Below are positions 9,809 to 18,525 of a DNA stretch of 48,784 nt, piece by piece. This DNA comes from an uncultured Pseudomonadota bacterium. Its GTDB lineage: Bacteria > Bdellovibrionota_B > Oligoflexia > Oligoflexales > CAIYRB01. The notes under the pieces are model-generated. The model saw only the letters and a list, made by a program, of their open reading frames with translations, was not told the DNA's origin and made no database searches. How positions within the stretch are numbered: the stretch's first letter is position 1; every line of letters begins with the position of its first letter. Made by a program: the position numbers and the translations under genes. The DNA is taken from the NCBI GenBank assembly GCA_903928445.1, contig CAIYRB010000123.1, positions 1 through 48,784 of the forward strand, read 5' to 3'.

Positions 9809-10672
9809 TTGAGAACGATTTTCAATATCATAACACAGGGGGCCTGTCTTGGCTTATTGGCCTTGGTGGCGTCGGGCTGCGATAGTCTTTACTATCATCC
9901 GGATCAGGTCGATTACCTGCGGCCGGACAAGCTAAAGCTCAGCTACCAGGAGCATTACCTGGACGAAGCCGATGGGACGCGGCTCAGCCTGTGGCATATC
10001 GCCCCAGCAGCTGGCAAGGACCGTCGGGCGGTGGTCGTGCATTTCCATGGCAATGCGCAGAATATGAGCGCGCACTTCCTCTACGTCGCCTGGTTGGCCA
10101 AAGCCGGGTATGACGTGGTGACCTTTGACTATCGTGGTTACGGGCGGTCAAGCGGGGTGCCTGAGCGCGCCGGACTGTTCCGGGATGGCCGCGCCGTGCT
10201 CGACTGGGTCCGAAAGGCGCCCGAGCTGCGAGGCAAGGATGTGATCGTCTTCGGCCAAAGCCTAGGCGGAGCCGTCGCCACGGTCGTGGTGGCCGAGGCT
10301 CCTCCTGGTCAGGTCAAGGTCTTGGCCGTGGAGTCCACCTTTGCTTCTTACCGAACCCTGGCTCAGGCCAAACTTGCTGATGTTTGGCTGACTTGGCCCT
10401 TTCAGGTGCCCCTTTCCTATCTGATCAGCGATGATGATAGCCCGCTTGCCTATGCACCTCGGCTACGGCTGCCCTTTTTGTCCATGCACGGGACCGTCGA
10501 TCCGGTCATTCCTTTGGCCGAGGGCAAGGCCCTCTACGATGCGGCCGGCTCCAAGGACAAGGAGTTTTGGTCGCTGCCGGGCGAGGGCCATACTCCCGCC
10601 TTTGCTGCCGAAGAAACGCAGTGGCAACAGCCATTTATCAAGTTCCTTTGCGACCACGCCGGGCGCTGCTAG
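9809..10672 (+). CDS. Alpha/beta-hydrolase lipoprotein (BEM46/YfhR-like)
   Basis: Serine hydrolase of 287 aa, probably tethered to the membrane by a lipid. The N-terminus is a type II signal peptide with lipobox LVASGC (Cys24). The fold is shown by HFHGNAQN (78-85, oxyanion region), DYRGYGRSSG, the nucleophile elbow GQSLGG with Ser151, the acid Asp231 in HGTVDPVIP, and His261 in GEGHTP. The triad is therefore complete. Such proteins cleave esters or thioesters, and the substrate cannot be read from sequence. The start is TTG at 9809, behind AGGGGG at about ten bases. An in-frame stop lies just upstream and later starts would destroy the signal peptide. The gene is divergent from the iron permease and shares its intergenic region. 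There is no direct sign of a role in iron uptake, though hydrolysis of siderophore esters is conceivable. Confidence 0.88.
   Translation: MRTIFNIITQGACLGLLALVASGCDSLYYHPDQVDYLRPDKLKLSYQEHYLDEADGTRLSLWHIAPAAGKDRRAVVVHFHGNAQNMSAHFLYVAWLAKAGYDVVTFDYRGYGRSSGVPERAGLFRDGRAVLDWVRKAPELRGKDVIVFGQSLGGAVATVVVAEAPPGQVKVLAVESTFASYRTLAQAKLADVWLTWPFQVPLSYLISDDDSPLAYAPRLRLPFLSMHGTVDPVIPLAEGKALYDAAGSKDKEFWSLPGEGHTPAFAAEETQWQQPFIKFLCDHAGRC
9810..9824. promoter_or_regulatory. Fur-box-like inverted repeat
   Basis: TGAGAAC-G-ATTTTCA matches 11 of 14 positions of the 7-1-7 Fur consensus (TGATAAT-n-ATTATCA). It lies between the iron permease (minus) and the hydrolase (plus). On the minus strand a -10-like TATGAT occupies 9832-9827, so a transcript towards the permease would begin inside the site, as expected for Fur repression. 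I saw no good -35 element. The site also overlaps the TTG start of the hydrolase, so it could affect that gene too. Confidence 0.4.
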
Positions 10673-10783
10673 GGGTAAAGGCGTGGTGGCCGGGGCACCC
10701 CCAGCTGGTTATTGCTGCCTTCAGGGGCCGCGCCGGCTGCGGGCGGCTGCCGGCTTAGGCGTATAGAACTTATTAATTTAGAA

Positions 10784-10793
10784 CACTTAAGTG
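10784..10793. promoter_or_regulatory. Perfect 10-bp palindrome upstream of XRE regulator
   Basis: CACTTAAGTG is a perfect palindrome 117 bases before the XRE-family gene, in an AT-rich stretch. It could be an operator, perhaps for that regulator itself, but a single short palindrome is weak evidence. Confidence 0.2.
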
Positions 10794-10909
10794 CGCCAGG
10801 GCCGCGGCGGTAAAAAAAAAGTGTGTAATAGAAGAATCATGGTCTTACTGTGCACGTAGTTTTTTGGTAATAGGTACGCCTGTTAAACGCAAACAGGGGA
10901 TAAGGATCT

Positions 10910-11218
10910 ATGAAAGCTGAAACTACAGAGCATGTTTTACGGCAAAAAATCGTTGGTCGCTTTCTGCGCGAAAAGCGTTCGAAGGCTGGCCTCACCCAAT
11001 GGGACGTAGCGCATCACTTGAAGTACTCCACGGCGCAGTTCATCAGCAACTGGGAGCGCGGCGTCTCGTTGCCACCGCTCGAAGTGCTGCCCAAGCTGAC
11101 GGCGTTGTTTGGCGTCGTAAACAGGGAATTTATCGACACCATGCACCACTACCAAGAGCAAGTGTTGAAGCTGGACAAAAAGCACTTGGTCGAAGCCTTT
11201 CGTCACGGCACGCGCTAG
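10910..11218 (+). CDS. Small XRE-family helix-turn-helix regulator
   Basis: A 102-residue DNA-binding protein with a Cro/CI-type helix-turn-helix over about residues 16-70. Its landmarks are LREKRSKAGLTQWDVAHHL, the recognition region STAQFISNWERG, and PPLEVLPKLTALFGV closing the five-helix domain. The rest is a short charged helix (HHYQEQVLKLDKKHLVEAF) that may serve dimerisation. There is no sensor domain. The ATG is preceded by a strong purine-rich site (AGGGGATAAGG). It stands alone, convergent with the SNF2-helicase gene, with 54 bases between stop codons. Targets are unknown. The palindrome at 10784-10793 is one candidate site. No toxin partner or phage gene lies beside it, so neither an antitoxin nor a phage repressor role is supported. 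Confidence 0.85.
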   Translation: MKAETTEHVLRQKIVGRFLREKRSKAGLTQWDVAHHLKYSTAQFISNWERGVSLPPLEVLPKLTALFGVVNREFIDTMHHYQEQVLKLDKKHLVEAFRHGTR

Positions 11219-11272
11219 TCCGTTAGGCTTTAGGCGATAGCTTGGACCTGAGCGCGTTGGTGAGTGGCGCGG

Positions 11273-14215
11273 TCAGCTAAGTAGGGCGACGAGATCGTCG
11301 CGACTTAGTGCACTGAAACCGGCACCCGCGTCATCAACCGCCGCTCTGGCTAAGCCGCGCTTAGCCGCCTGCAATGCGAGGATCCGCTCCTCGACCGTCC
11401 CCAGAGCGACCAGGCGCTGAATCAGCACTGGTCGCTCTTGGCCGATGCGGTGGGCGCGGTCGGCCGCCTGGTCCTCAGCGGCGGGGTTCCACCACGGATC
11501 GGCGATGATGACGTGGTCGGCAGCCGTGAGATTTAATCCGACGCCCCCAGCCTTGAGCGACATGATGAGTACTTGAGGGCCATCTGGCCGTTGGAAGGCG
11601 GTGACGATCGCTCCGCGATCCGAGGTGGAGCCGTCGAGGCGCAAATAAGTGATGCCGGCTTCGTCAAGCGCTGGCTGCATGAGGTCTAGAAAGCTAGTCC
11701 ACTGCGAGAACACCAGCGTCTTGTGGCCGTTCTCGCCGCTAGCGAGCAAGGTGGCAATCAGCAGCGCCAGCTTCGCCGAACTTTCGCCGTGGACGCCAGG
11801 CAGTAGGTCAGGGTGGCATGAGGCCTGGCGCAAGCGAAGCAGCGCTTCGAGTGCGGCGAGCACCGACCCTCCTGCTGCGAGTTTGTCGAGCACCTCCTGC
11901 CGCGTGGCGGCCAACACCATGTCGTAGCGAGCGCGCTCGGCTGGCGATAGCTCGGCGTATAGCACCGTCTCGGTACGCGCTGGCAAGTCGGCGGCGACGT
12001 CTTGCTTAAGCCGGCGCAGAAAGCACGGTTTAATCCGCCGCCGCAGCGCGCTTGCGCGTAGGGCATCGCCGTCCATGATGGGTTTGGCGTAATGCTCTTG
12101 AAAAAACCGTCGGTCACCTAACAGTCCGCGGTTTAGTAGATGCATCAGGCTCCAAAGATCTTCGAGTCGGTTTTCGACCGGTGTTCCACTTAGTCCGACG
12201 CGAAAGGCGGCGTTGATGCGCGCGGCGGCAAGGGTGGCCAAGCTGTCAGGATTTTTTAGATTCTGGGCCTCGTCTAAAACCAGCATATCCCATGCCTGAT
12301 CAGCCAGAAGGTCTTGGTCTAGCCGCAGCACGGCATAGGTCGTTAAGACCACATCCGCTCGCCGATCTAGCTGCCGCGTTGGACCATGGTAAACGCAGCG
12401 CTTTAAATCCGGACGAAATTTGTCGGCCTCTGCCCGCCAGTTAAACAGCACGCTGGTCGGTGCGACGACCAATGTTCGTCCCTTCCCACTTGGCGGCATC
12501 ACGGCGAGGGCCTGGAGCGTTTTGCCGAGGCCCATATCGTCGGCTAACAAGGCGCCAACGCCCAATTCCTGGAGGGCGCTGAGCCAGTGGACGCCATCTT
12601 CCTGATAGCTGCGTAGCGTCGCCAGGTGGAGCTTAGACCGCGCTCCTTGGGGGCTGGAGGTCGTTGCTTGCTGCAGTTTGCGACACAGCTGGCTCAGGCC
12701 ATCTGGAAGGCTCTGGCCAAAACTCTCGCTGACTTCGGCGAGGAGTGGGAGAGCTGCGACCGGTAACGGTTTGGTGCCGTCGCCGCGAGCCGCCAGGAAG
12801 GCCAGCAGCCGTTCACCGTGTGTGGCGAGCCACGTCGTGGGCAAAGGCGCCATGCCGCCACCGAGCAGCGGCACCATTGCGTCGCCACGGCGCCAGGCCT
12901 GCAGGACCCGCCCTGGGTCCGCACTCTTGGCCTCGCCACCGGCTTGAGCCGAGTGAAAGCCCACACTGCCGCCTTGGGCCTGGGACAGATGCGGCGACAG
13001 TTCGGGATAGACGGTAAAATAGGCCTTGCCATTGCCAGTTGTTGGCAGTGGAAAGGCGGCTAGTCGCTGCACAAAGCGCACCGCATCGGTGCTACTTAGA
13101 TGCACGAGTTGATCGACCTCAAGCTGCAGCCGACGCCTGAGCTCGTCTTGCAGTCGCGATTCCTCGCCTGGGTCACGCCTTGGTACACGGTCTCCAGAAA
13201 GCAGCCATTGGCCGTGTTTAAGCCGCCCCACCGATGGTTGGCCATAGTGCAGCTGGGCTTCCACCGTCAGGCCATCAACCTCGGGCAAAACCTGTAGGTC
13301 CAGCTGGATATGAGCCCAGGCTGCGGTCTCCGCCTGCGGCAGGTTACGCGCTCGCGACGAGACGGGCATCAGTTGAAGTAGCGCTGGCAAGAGGTCTGAA
13401 GCCACACTGGCGAGTTCGCTGCGTGGGAAAAACCGGCCATCTCGTACCAGTTCACGCTGCGCCGGGGTCAACGCCGGGAGCACGACAGGTCGCAGCTCGG
13501 TGCCACAGAGTGCGACGCCATTGGCAAATAGTTCGCTGATGGCCTCGTCCTGCTGGATCTTGACTCGCACACCTGGTCCGTCATCGACGGCCAGGGCGGC
13601 CAGGCCGACTGGTTTGGGGTTAAGGCGGATGGTCTGGCCGTCAAGCTGCACATCTAGGCCATCGACCGCGAGGGCTTTGAGCAGCGCTGGCCATCGCGCT
13701 GCCGGTAACGCACCGCGGCGGTCGCTGGCCAGCGCCGATTCGACTTGCATATCCCCAGCGGTAGCACTGACTGCAGGCCCCTTGACGCGGCCCGTGGTCA
13801 GCGCCGTTAGCGCCGTGGTCAGCAAGGTCTCGGCCTGCGCATCTTTTATATAGCGTTCAAACTCTAGACCCTGAGCGCTGCGCCGTAGTCTATAGATGAG
13901 CTTACCGCTGCCGAGCGCCGAACGCGGCAGCTCTTTGCCGGCTTCGCGAGCGCGCTTAAGCGCGATCACAGCGGCGACGACGTGAGCGCATGGATCATCG
14001 TCGCCGCCGCAGGAGCAGTGCCAGTCGCCATCGCCGATGGCCAAGGTGACGATGGGGCTGACGCCGCCGGATTTGTTGAGCACCCGCAGCTTTAATTCGC
14101 CGCCTTGCTCGCTGTCGCCGGTGACCGCATCCAGGCGTGCGAGTTCGACGCCCTTAGACCAAAGGACGGGGCCAGCTTCGTCGCGGATGCGCTTAAAGAA
14201 CGATTCCAATTCCAT
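11273..14215 (-). CDS. SNF2-family helicase with SWIM zinc finger
   Basis: A 980-residue Swi2/Snf2 ATPase of the bacterial Rad54/HepA-like type. A SWIM zinc motif lies at the N-terminus (WHCSCGG...CAH; Cys67, Cys69, Cys76, His78). A long region follows that resembles the bacterial SNF2 N-terminal domain. The helicase core starts at about 550, with ADDMGLGKT as Walker A (about 558-566), DEAQ as Walker B (about 647) and GLSGTPVENRLEDLWSLM as motif III/IV. Motifs V/VI are SLKAGGVGLNLTAADHV and DQAADRAHRIGQ (about 918-926). Such enzymes translocate on double-stranded DNA and remodel protein-DNA complexes. The bacterial roles of the SWIM type are poorly known. It is the last gene of a co-directional set, ten bases after the phosphopantetheinyl transferase. 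No functional link between the two is evident. Confidence 0.93.
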   Translation of the reverse strand: MELESFFKRIRDEAGPVLWSKGVELARLDAVTGDSEQGGELKLRVLNKSGGVSPIVTLAIGDGDWHCSCGGDDDPCAHVVAAVIALKRAREAGKELPRSALGSGKLIYRLRRSAQGLEFERYIKDAQAETLLTTALTALTTGRVKGPAVSATAGDMQVESALASDRRGALPAARWPALLKALAVDGLDVQLDGQTIRLNPKPVGLAALAVDDGPGVRVKIQQDEAISELFANGVALCGTELRPVVLPALTPAQRELVRDGRFFPRSELASVASDLLPALLQLMPVSSRARNLPQAETAAWAHIQLDLQVLPEVDGLTVEAQLHYGQPSVGRLKHGQWLLSGDRVPRRDPGEESRLQDELRRRLQLEVDQLVHLSSTDAVRFVQRLAAFPLPTTGNGKAYFTVYPELSPHLSQAQGGSVGFHSAQAGGEAKSADPGRVLQAWRRGDAMVPLLGGGMAPLPTTWLATHGERLLAFLAARGDGTKPLPVAALPLLAEVSESFGQSLPDGLSQLCRKLQQATTSSPQGARSKLHLATLRSYQEDGVHWLSALQELGVGALLADDMGLGKTLQALAVMPPSGKGRTLVVAPTSVLFNWRAEADKFRPDLKRCVYHGPTRQLDRRADVVLTTYAVLRLDQDLLADQAWDMLVLDEAQNLKNPDSLATLAAARINAAFRVGLSGTPVENRLEDLWSLMHLLNRGLLGDRRFFQEHYAKPIMDGDALRASALRRRIKPCFLRRLKQDVAADLPARTETVLYAELSPAERARYDMVLAATRQEVLDKLAAGGSVLAALEALLRLRQASCHPDLLPGVHGESSAKLALLIATLLASGENGHKTLVFSQWTSFLDLMQPALDEAGITYLRLDGSTSDRGAIVTAFQRPDGPQVLIMSLKAGGVGLNLTAADHVIIADPWWNPAAEDQAADRAHRIGQERPVLIQRLVALGTVEERILALQAAKRGLARAAVDDAGAGFSALSRDDLVALLS

Positions 14216-14225
14216 CAGCGGACTT

Positions 14226-14915
14226 TTAGCACAAACCGTGGATGACTTTCCAGCCGCTTGCTGTGTCCTTGGTGACTCCGTGGCAGATGTAGTCCGACCC
14301 GACGTCTAGCTGGAAACAGTGCCAGGACTCACCGTCGAGGGCCAGAACGGCGCTACCGGTCATCCGTTCCATGGGTAGGTTTAGGCCTTCGCCACGGCAC
14401 TTGGCGACGGCCTCCTTTTTCGTCCAAAAGGTGAGCAATTGTCGGTCTGGATTGGCGGCGGCGGCGACTTCTTGCAGCTGGGCATGGTCCAGAGTCGCGG
14501 CTAGGTCGGCGATTGGCACGGGACGAAGGCGTTCCACGTCGATGCCGACCCGGGTGCCCTTGGCCATCGCACAGACGACGACGTCGCCGGAGTGCGAGAT
14601 GTTAAAATTCAGGTCAAGATGCGGCAGGAACGGCTTGCCGTAGGTTGTATATCGGAGGTTGTGTAACTCCCCAGCGCTGTGGCCAAACAGCTCGAGACCC
14701 TGACGCAGCAGGAGGCGCCCAAGCAGTGAGGCACGCTGGTCGGCGCTGCGCTTGCGCGTCAAGATCCGCTGCTGCTCTGCCAGCGGCAGCGAGCTCAGAT
14801 CGGCGGCGAAGCGTGGCCCCGCCCAGGCTGCAGTGGAGCTGTACAGTACCAGTACCGAGCCTTGTTCTTGGCGCGGACTTGGGGGCGTTACTAGGTGTGA
14901 GTGCGGACGATTCAA
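14226..14915 (-). CDS. Sfp-type 4'-phosphopantetheinyl transferase
   Basis: A 229-residue enzyme that moves phosphopantetheine from coenzyme A to a serine of carrier proteins, converting apo-ACP/PCP to the active form. Family motifs are present: FNISHSGD (104-111), GIDVE (124-128, magnesium-binding Asp/Glu) and FWTKKEAVAKCRGEGL (163-178, catalytic Glu/Lys). The length fits the Sfp/Gsp group rather than the 120-residue AcpS group. The start is TTG at 14915, overlapping the stop of the upstream lipoprotein gene as TTGA, which suggests translational coupling. The obvious client is the NRPS-PKS at 18526-23931, which has two carrier domains and lies a few kilobases away on the same strand. Clientship is inferred from proximity. 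Confidence 0.92.
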   Translation of the reverse strand: MNRPHSHLVTPPSPRQEQGSVLVLYSSTAAWAGPRFAADLSSLPLAEQQRILTRKRSADQRASLLGRLLLRQGLELFGHSAGELHNLRYTTYGKPFLPHLDLNFNISHSGDVVVCAMAKGTRVGIDVERLRPVPIADLAATLDHAQLQEVAAAANPDRQLLTFWTKKEAVAKCRGEGLNLPMERMTGSAVLALDGESWHCFQLDVGSDYICHGVTKDTASGWKVIHGLC

Positions 14916-17455
14916 ATGGCCACCACATAGGTCACGGAATAAACCGGACTGGTCTCGGTCACGGTGTTGAATTGGACATAAATGGTGTGGATGCCGACGG
15001 TCGCTGGTAGTGCATAGCTGTTCACCGTCGCCGAAAAGGCCTGAATAGCCGTGGCCGAGGTCGGCGGAACATCGTTGCTCAGGCGCATGCCGGTGACGTT
15101 GGGCAAGGCGGTGAGGTTAAGCGTGGCCGAGGTCGCATCGACGGCGTGAACGGAGGTGATCCCGTCGACAGTCGTCACGCCAAGGGTATTTTGCGGGAAG
15201 GCTAGTGAGATCGCCTGCATCGTCGTGGGGAAAGGTTGGTAGAAGACGTTCTGGCAGCGAGCGTTGCTGTAGGTGCCGAGTTCGGTGTTGGAGAAGTTGA
15301 CGCAGATCATATGGGCGCCAGCGCCGCTAAGGATCCAAGGATAGGTCGCTGCCGTTGGCTGCGACGGAACTGCGCGCGTGGCTGTCGGCTGGGTGCAATT
15401 CGGGGTCGAGGCGAGGCAGTCCCAAATCTGCATAAACGACTGGCCAACGCCGAAGTTTTGCGGCGTGGTGATGTTTAGCTGCACGTTCGGATTGGCCGAA
15501 GCTAGGATTGGAGTACCGCCCAGATCACTGATGACTAGACCACCGGAGTTGGGATTGTCAGGCTCGATGCTAACCGTTTGCTGGTAGACCGAGGACGCAG
15601 CTAAATTTGAATCCTGGAACTGTACATAGATCACCTGCGCCCCAGTGCCGTTGACATGGTAGTTGAAATTGGGCACCGGTGTCAGCCACGAGGTGGTCGG
15701 CAGGAGGGATGCGGTGACAAGTAATAATGGCGATTCAAAGATGCGAAAGCCGATTGCATTTGGTGGCGCCTTCAGGTCGATATTGATCATGGGCGATCCC
15801 GTCGTCACGGGCCCGTTGATGGTGAATCCGCCAGATCCAGTCGGGAAGGGAATGACATCGACCGTGTGTTTGTAGACCGGACTCACCGCCAGGTCCAGAG
15901 TTCTAAACTGTAGGTACAGGGTCTTGCGGCCGATCGAGGTGAAGGTAAAAAAGCTTTCTGGCTGCACCGCAAGCCAGGTGTTTCGGGTGAATGGCGCGGT
16001 GCTGTCGGTGACCGCTGGGAAGATGACGTTGACGTTACTGGTGATGTCGGCTTCCCACATCTGCATTTGGTAGGCGTTGGGGACCAGGCTCATATTGATC
16101 GACATCTGCGCCAACCGACTTGGTAAGACATCGATGCCACCATTAAGGGTGAAGATCGCGTCGCTGTCGGCGTCGGGAAAGATCTGGAAGGTCGCGGTTT
16201 GCTGGTAGGTCGGGCCGACCACCGAGTTGGCGTCCTCGAATTGCAGATAGATCGTGCGTAGACCGAAGGCGGCGGCGACACCGGTGACGGCGTCGCGTGT
16301 CTGGCTAAACACCCAGCTTGAAGTTGCCGCCGTGGCCTGCCAGGGTGCGCCGCCCAGGTCCGCGGGGGATTCAGCCAGACGCATGCGATGAGCGGCGGCA
16401 GGGACATCGATATGCAGCACCGCAGTGCGGCTCTTAACGACGCCCGAACCATCTTCGATAACAAAGCCGGTGCTGTTCGCGTACTGATCGATGACCACTG
16501 CCAGTTGCTGCATCGGGCTGATCGTCTTTTGTGCGGCGTCAGTGAATTGGTAATAAATGACGTTGCCGCCATCTTTGGCGAAGTCGAAGTCAAAGCTGGT
16601 GCCTAGCCGGTGCCACGTCGCGTTGCTCAAGTTACTGGCGTCGGCTGAGTAGCGAATGAACGCTGCGGTGGCACTGCCGATCTCGGCGAAGGTGCGCTGG
16701 TAGGGATGCCCTTGCGCGATGAGATCGGCGATAGGAGTGACTTGGCTTAAGAGGATGACGCCGTACACCCCAGTGGCGGGAAACAGCACTAGTGGGCTGG
16801 CTAGGGTTTTGGTCTCGCCAGCTTTGAGGATCACCGCCTGCTGCGCTGGAGCCGACAGCGGCGCCGAGGCCGTGAGCATGGTTGTACCTGCTGGCACACT
16901 GGTCAATTTAAAGCTGCCGTCGGCAGCGGTTGTTGCACTCGCGCGTCCGGCTGAGACGACGGTAGCGGCGGCTGGTCCCGGCTGTTTGCCGTCGATCACT
17001 TGCAGCAAGGTGCCGCTGATGCTACCAGCTTGAGCGAGGGTTACCGGCGGCACGGCCTTGGTACCCCGGATGCTAAGGTCGATGGCGGTACTGACCGCCT
17101 GTTGGCTGGCGTCGTTGACGACGCTGAAGTAGAGGAAGAAGGAGTTGCGTGGGCTGGTGCTACCGCCGCTGATGCGCAGCAGGACGCCAGAATCAAGTTT
17201 GATGGAGTAGCTGCCGTCGGCAGCTGTGGTCGCCGCTGCCTTGGTGTCTGATTCAAGATAAACCGCGACATTCCCGACCGGTGAACCAGTGGCATTCATG
17301 ACACTGCCGGTCAAAGTGAGCGTATCGGGCAGGGCCGTCAGCGTTGCCGGTGCACTGGTCTTTAGGCAGCCGCCGAGTAGGGTCAGGCAGAGGACGACGA
17401 GCCGGAGCGATCTTGAATGTGAGCCGGTGGACGACGAATGTAGGTACTGCATCAT
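14912..17455 (-). CDS. Large lipoprotein with regulatory-like domains and six ~100-aa repeats
   Basis: An 847-residue lipoprotein of unknown function. A type II signal peptide ends at LTLLGGC (Cys30). Two carboxypeptidase-regulatory-like beta-sandwiches follow (about 47-100 and 143-205, each with TTAADGS turns). The rest contains six units of about 100 residues, each ending in a version of IYVQFxDxxxxxSxVYxxTV. These occur near 299, 400, 508, 608, 714 and 823. The pattern predicts a chain of beta-sandwich domains standing off the outer membrane, as in adhesins or scaffold lipoproteins. No catalytic residues stand out. It heads a co-directional set, and its stop overlaps the start of the phosphopantetheinyl transferase. 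It may have a second Met start one codon later. I do not recognise a named family. Confidence 0.85.
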   Translation of the reverse strand: MMQYLHSSSTGSHSRSLRLVVLCLTLLGGCLKTSAPATLTALPDTLTLTGSVMNATGSPVGNVAVYLESDTKAAATTAADGSYSIKLDSGVLLRISGGSTSPRNSFFLYFSVVNDASQQAVSTAIDLSIRGTKAVPPVTLAQAGSISGTLLQVIDGKQPGPAAATVVSAGRASATTAADGSFKLTSVPAGTTMLTASAPLSAPAQQAVILKAGETKTLASPLVLFPATGVYGVILLSQVTPIADLIAQGHPYQRTFAEIGSATAAFIRYSADASNLSNATWHRLGTSFDFDFAKDGGNVIYYQFTDAAQKTISPMQQLAVVIDQYANSTGFVIEDGSGVVKSRTAVLHIDVPAAAHRMRLAESPADLGGAPWQATAATSSWVFSQTRDAVTGVAAAFGLRTIYLQFEDANSVVGPTYQQTATFQIFPDADSDAIFTLNGGIDVLPSRLAQMSINMSLVPNAYQMQMWEADITSNVNVIFPAVTDSTAPFTRNTWLAVQPESFFTFTSIGRKTLYLQFRTLDLAVSPVYKHTVDVIPFPTGSGGFTINGPVTTGSPMINIDLKAPPNAIGFRIFESPLLLVTASLLPTTSWLTPVPNFNYHVNGTGAQVIYVQFQDSNLAASSVYQQTVSIEPDNPNSGGLVISDLGGTPILASANPNVQLNITTPQNFGVGQSFMQIWDCLASTPNCTQPTATRAVPSQPTAATYPWILSGAGAHMICVNFSNTELGTYSNARCQNVFYQPFPTTMQAISLAFPQNTLGVTTVDGITSVHAVDATSATLNLTALPNVTGMRLSNDVPPTSATAIQAFSATVNSYALPATVGIHTIYVQFNTVTETSPVYSVTYVVAI

Positions 17456-17715
17456 GGGCCTCGACTGGAGCGTTCGCGTGTAACTAGGGTGGAATGAGCA
17501 CCTTCAGGACAAATTCTGGCGATCCGTTAGCCACCTTTGCAACATCGATGCCGTTTTTAGATCTCGTCGCATTTTTTTTAAAACGATGATTTTGTTATAA
17601 AATAGCTGTCGCTAGGCGGCGCCACCTGGGCCCGTCATGCCTATGGTCCGTACTAGTGGTAGAATTTTTGACAGCCTGACTTGATGTCCTAGTGGTTCGT
17701 GCCGGGGTGAAAAAC
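17456..17715. promoter_or_regulatory. Divergent intergenic region with AT-rich promoter-like core
   Basis: This region lies between the repeat lipoprotein (minus) and the NodB-like lipoprotein (plus). At 17572-17603 a run of T residues is followed by GTTATAAAAT, giving a plausible -10 (TATAAA, 17596-17601) for the plus-strand gene. The -35 region is only a T run. Both genes probably start here, but no operator was recognised. Confidence 0.35.
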
Positions 17716-18513
17716 ATGCTTAGATCAATCGCCGTAGGCCTGCTTTTGTTAACCGCTTGCCAGTACTCCGAGCGCGGTAAGACCTGCGCGGTGGGCCCAG
17801 GCCTGCGGACCCGGCCCTACACCGGCGCAAATCTTAGTCCAAATCAGCTGGTGTTGACCTTCGACGGTGCCCCCACCAAAGCCATGGCTGCCATCGGCGA
17901 CTACCTTTTTGCCAATGGGGTGCAGGGAGCCTTTTTCGTCGATGGGGCCAGTATCGTTGGTGGCGAGCAAAAGGCTGTGCTAGCCGGCTTAAAAAGTCAC
18001 GCCCATCTGGTCGGCAACCGTGGCTACACCCAGGCTGAGCTTGGTGCCGCTCATGACCTTGAGCGCGAGGTGCGCAAGACTGATCAGTTGATCTTGCCGT
18101 ATGTGACCGGTGATATGTTCCTGCTGCGACCAAACGGTGGCATTTCGGCGGATACCGCGACGCACTTGAGTAGCGTGGGACTGAGCCGCTACGTCGGACC
18201 GATCGGTTGGGATGTCGGCGCGGGCACCTCGGCACTCGTCCACGATGACGATTGCTGGCGGCAGAGCCTAGGCGTTGCCGACTGCGCTAACGGCTATCTG
18301 ACTGCCATTCGAGCTCTGGGTAATGGCATTCTTAAACTACATGCCGATGACTATCGCTCGGCGGATTTACTGCGCTTGCTTCTGCCACAGCTCAAAACTG
18401 AATTGTTTACGTTTATGCGCTTAGACGGCATTGCCGAAATTCAGGATGCTTTATTGCAAAGCGGCGGTAAACCCGGAACTCAGGGCGGCGCTCCTGGCTG
18501 CAGTGAATACTGA
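17716..18513 (+). CDS. NodB-fold lipoprotein, probable inactive polysaccharide deacetylase
   Basis: A 265-residue lipoprotein (lipobox LLTAC, Cys15) with the layout of the NodB/carbohydrate-esterase-4 domain. The ATG at 17716 is chosen because it opens the signal peptide and has GGGGTG upstream. A GTG at 17692 only adds eight residues. All five NodB motifs can be traced: TFDGAP (48-53), HLVGNRGYTQ (97-106), LRPNGG, GWDVG and ILKLHAD. In active enzymes motif 1 reads TFDDGP and motif 2 NHTxxH, and the metal is held by the second Asp and two His. Here those positions read Gly, Arg and Gln, so all three metal ligands are lost while the first Asp and the last His remain. It probably binds rather than deacetylates glycans. 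It is convergent with the NRPS-PKS gene, 12 bases from its stop. Confidence 0.8.
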   Translation: MLRSIAVGLLLLTACQYSERGKTCAVGPGLRTRPYTGANLSPNQLVLTFDGAPTKAMAAIGDYLFANGVQGAFFVDGASIVGGEQKAVLAGLKSHAHLVGNRGYTQAELGAAHDLEREVRKTDQLILPYVTGDMFLLRPNGGISADTATHLSSVGLSRYVGPIGWDVGAGTSALVHDDDCWRQSLGVADCANGYLTAIRALGNGILKLHADDYRSADLLRLLLPQLKTELFTFMRLDGIAEIQDALLQSGGKPGTQGGAPGCSEY

Positions 18514-18525
18514 ACGGCTAGGATC

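Noticed and set aside
16090..16593. 167-residue minus-strand frame rich in Ser/Pro/Arg
   Set aside because: Out-of-frame reading of the six-repeat lipoprotein. Composition is typical of a shifted frame.
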